A stretch of 64,000 bases of DNA from assembly GCA_016716905.1 (NCBI GenBank), contig JADJUS010000004.1, positions 1,550,001 through 1,614,000 of the forward strand, in the 5' to 3' direction. The notes under the pieces are model-generated. The model was not told the DNA's origin. It was given only the letters and a program-made list of their open reading frames with translations, and ran no database searches. How positions within the stretch are numbered: position 1 is the stretch's first letter; each line of letters begins with the position of its first letter. Shown piece after piece: positions 62,685 to 64,000 of this stretch. The DNA is from Acidobacteriota bacterium. Its GTDB lineage: Bacteria; Acidobacteriota; Vicinamibacteria; Vicinamibacterales; SCN-69-37. A program made the position numbers and the translations under genes.

Positions 62685-64000
62685 TTACAGGAACTTCTGG
62701 ATCCGGGCGCGATACCGCGTGTAGATCCACGAGACCGCCAGCAGTACCGCACCCAGCGCCACGAACGAAATGATGCGCGCCAGTTCCTCGAGTTGCGGCA
62801 GATCGAAGAGGAACAACCGGGCGATGCAGGCGAGCAGCACCGCGAGCCCAGAGAGGCGCATCAGTCGCTCGCGAGCGGGGAATCCGACCACGAGCAGCGT
62901 GGCCGCCTGCAATCCCCACGTCAGGGTGATGAGCGTCGGACGCACTTCGTTGTAGACAAGCGCCACCAGCGCGACCGTGGCGATGACCGACAGCGCGATG
63001 CGCACCGCATCTTCCACATCGGCAACCGCCTTCGTCGCCTGAGCGATGGCCCGCCGCACGACGAGGCTCACGGCATACAGCACCAGGATGACGCCCAGGG
63101 CGGACGCCAGTTGGGTCCGCGTGGCGCTTTCCGTATTGAGGACCGGGCCAATCACCCACAGCAGGGCCATCATGAGCAACGGGTACGCCTGCCACCGCAG
63201 GCCACTGACCCGGCGCCACAACCCCAGCGCGCCGAGTACCACGGCGGTGGCGGCCCACGCGGCGCCCAGATACTCCGGATCGATCACGACCCACTCAAGC
63301 ACCACCACAAACGCGGAGCCGAACGCGCCCGCCGCGGCGGCGGCAATGACGCGTTCGCGGCGAAACGGCACGGACGCATCTCGCCCTGGCGCCATGCGCC
63401 ACGCCCGGCATGCGCCAGCACGGCAGCCGGCCCCGAGAATCCACCAGGCCTCCCGAGTGGTCGGCGTGGTATCAAAAAATGCCTGGCCGGTGAACCAGCC
63501 CAGCAGCACCAGTGCGCTGGCGCCACCAACAAGGTACGACTGATAGCGGTACTCGCGGCCGCGGCGCAGACCGGCCTCCAGCAACAACCATGCAAACGCC
63601 AGGACGGCGAGCGCCGAGTATCCATCGGCGATCTTTGCGCGCGCGACAAGCACCACAAGATACGTCGCCGCGGGCGTGTAGGCCCACTCATGCCAGAGCA
63701 TCCGGATGCCGCGCGCACGCAGCCCTTCCCGATTCGCGTACCACAACACGGCGGTCAGCACAGCCACACCGGCAGCCGCCTGCGTGGGCCATGCCGGCGC
63801 CGCGTCAGTGAAGCCCACCCGGCCAATGGCATCAATCGCATGAATGGTGGCGAGAATCGCCACAGCGGATCCCAGGCCACGTATCAGCCAGTCGCGCAGG
63901 ATGATCCCCGACAGGAACAGCAGCTCAGCCTGCATCAGGAGAGCCAACGTCGTCTGCGATCCGGTGAACCGCAGCTCAATGGCCCAGGCGACGAAGAGCG
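62685..64000 (-). CDS. DUF2339 polytopic membrane protein, 5' end outside window
   Basis: The frame enters from the right edge (LFVAWAIELRFTGSQTTLAL in the first visible codons) and stops at 62685, giving about 438 visible residues with more than ten hydrophobic spans. This fits the large DUF2339 membrane family, whose members run to about 900 residues, so half may be missing. The stretch WWILGAGCRAGACRAWRMAP around 63380-63450 is unusually Cys/Arg-rich, and another frame there reads GPAAVLAHAGRGAWRQGE; two compensating single-base errors are possible. Function is unknown. Confidence 0.75.
   Translation of the reverse strand, partial: LFVAWAIELRFTGSQTTLALLMQAELLFLSGIILRDWLIRGLGSAVAILATIHAIDAIGRVGFTDAAPAWPTQAAAGVAVLTAVLWYANREGLRARGIRMLWHEWAYTPAATYLVVLVARAKIADGYSALAVLAFAWLLLEAGLRRGREYRYQSYLVGGASALVLLGWFTGQAFFDTTPTTREAWWILGAGCRAGACRAWRMAPGRDASVPFRRERVIAAAAAGAFGSAFVVVLEWVVIDPEYLGAAWAATAVVLGALGLWRRVSGLRWQAYPLLMMALLWVIGPVLNTESATRTQLASALGVILVLYAVSLVVRRAIAQATKAVADVEDAVRIALSVIATVALVALVYNEVRPTLITLTWGLQAATLLVVGFPARERLMRLSGLAVLLACIARLFLFDLPQLEELARIISFVALGAVLLAVSWIYTRYRARIQKFL

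Overview
The window is high-GC bacterial chromosome that reads like an acidobacterium, probably of the Vicinamibacteria type. The pointers are three orphan roughly 800-residue FtsX/MacB-like permeases with no ATPase beside them, a small reaction-centre-like c-type cytochrome, a VWFA-related secreted protein, a BNR/sortilin-type beta-propeller protein and many Tat- or Sec-exported proteins. This placement is inferred from gene families; no rRNA is present.

Layout. 1-10.7 kb (mostly minus strand): an exported alpha/beta-hydrolase cut by the left edge, a marR-acetyltransferase pair, two orphan permeases, a two-domain rhodanese, a CBM9-like/GHL10 sugar-related pair and a methyltransferase. 10.7-13.3 kb: a secreted glycine-rich protein, tRNA-Gly and tRNA-Cys, dispersed stem-loop repeats and a VWFA-related protein. 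13.3-17.2 kb: a tightly packed operon of a Tat-exported metallophosphoesterase, a plastid-type glycerol-3-phosphate acyltransferase and a polytopic membrane protein. 17.3-24.4 kb: a TM-helix channel-like protein, an amidohydrolase, a frameshifted AmpG-like transporter coupled to a GNAT-nitrilase fusion, an S15 peptidase and a DUF4159 protein. 24.6-32.2 kb: a leucine/isovalerate catabolism operon (methylcrotonyl-CoA carboxylase beta, enoyl-CoA hydratase, biotin carboxylase, separate biotin carrier, HMG-CoA lyase) followed by a methyltransferase and a cyanophycinase. 32.2-41.4 kb: YtxH-like and YihY proteins, a DUF255 thioredoxin-fold protein, a spermidine-synthase-like protein, a di-haem cytochrome, a MITE-like inverted repeat, a third orphan permease and a TMTC-like membrane/TPR protein.

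42-54.8 kb is accessory. Two tRNA 3' fragments (Leu-UAA on minus, Thr-CGU on plus), each starting at the anticodon loop, bracket about 2.1 kb of unrecognised genes and look like integration scars. They are followed by a metal-efflux operon: Cys-rich exported peptide, CzcC-, CzcB- and CzcA-like RND efflux parts, Zn/Cd/Pb-type P1B ATPase, redoxin, a Cys-Cys protein and YnfA. An intact tRNA-Arg(CCU) follows.

54.8-64 kb returns to core-like content: apt, a large BNR propeller protein, a TonB-dependent receptor, the guanidinium exporter SugE/Gdx, a secreted protein with two aspartic-protease DTG motifs, and a DUF2339 membrane protein cut by the right edge.

At least seven single-base indels break otherwise well-conserved reading frames (AmpG, CzcA twice, YnfA, Apt twice, BNR protein). 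Most fall in short homopolymers and six lie between 49.6 and 56.1 kb. That pattern suggests consensus errors in the assembly at least as much as real gene decay.
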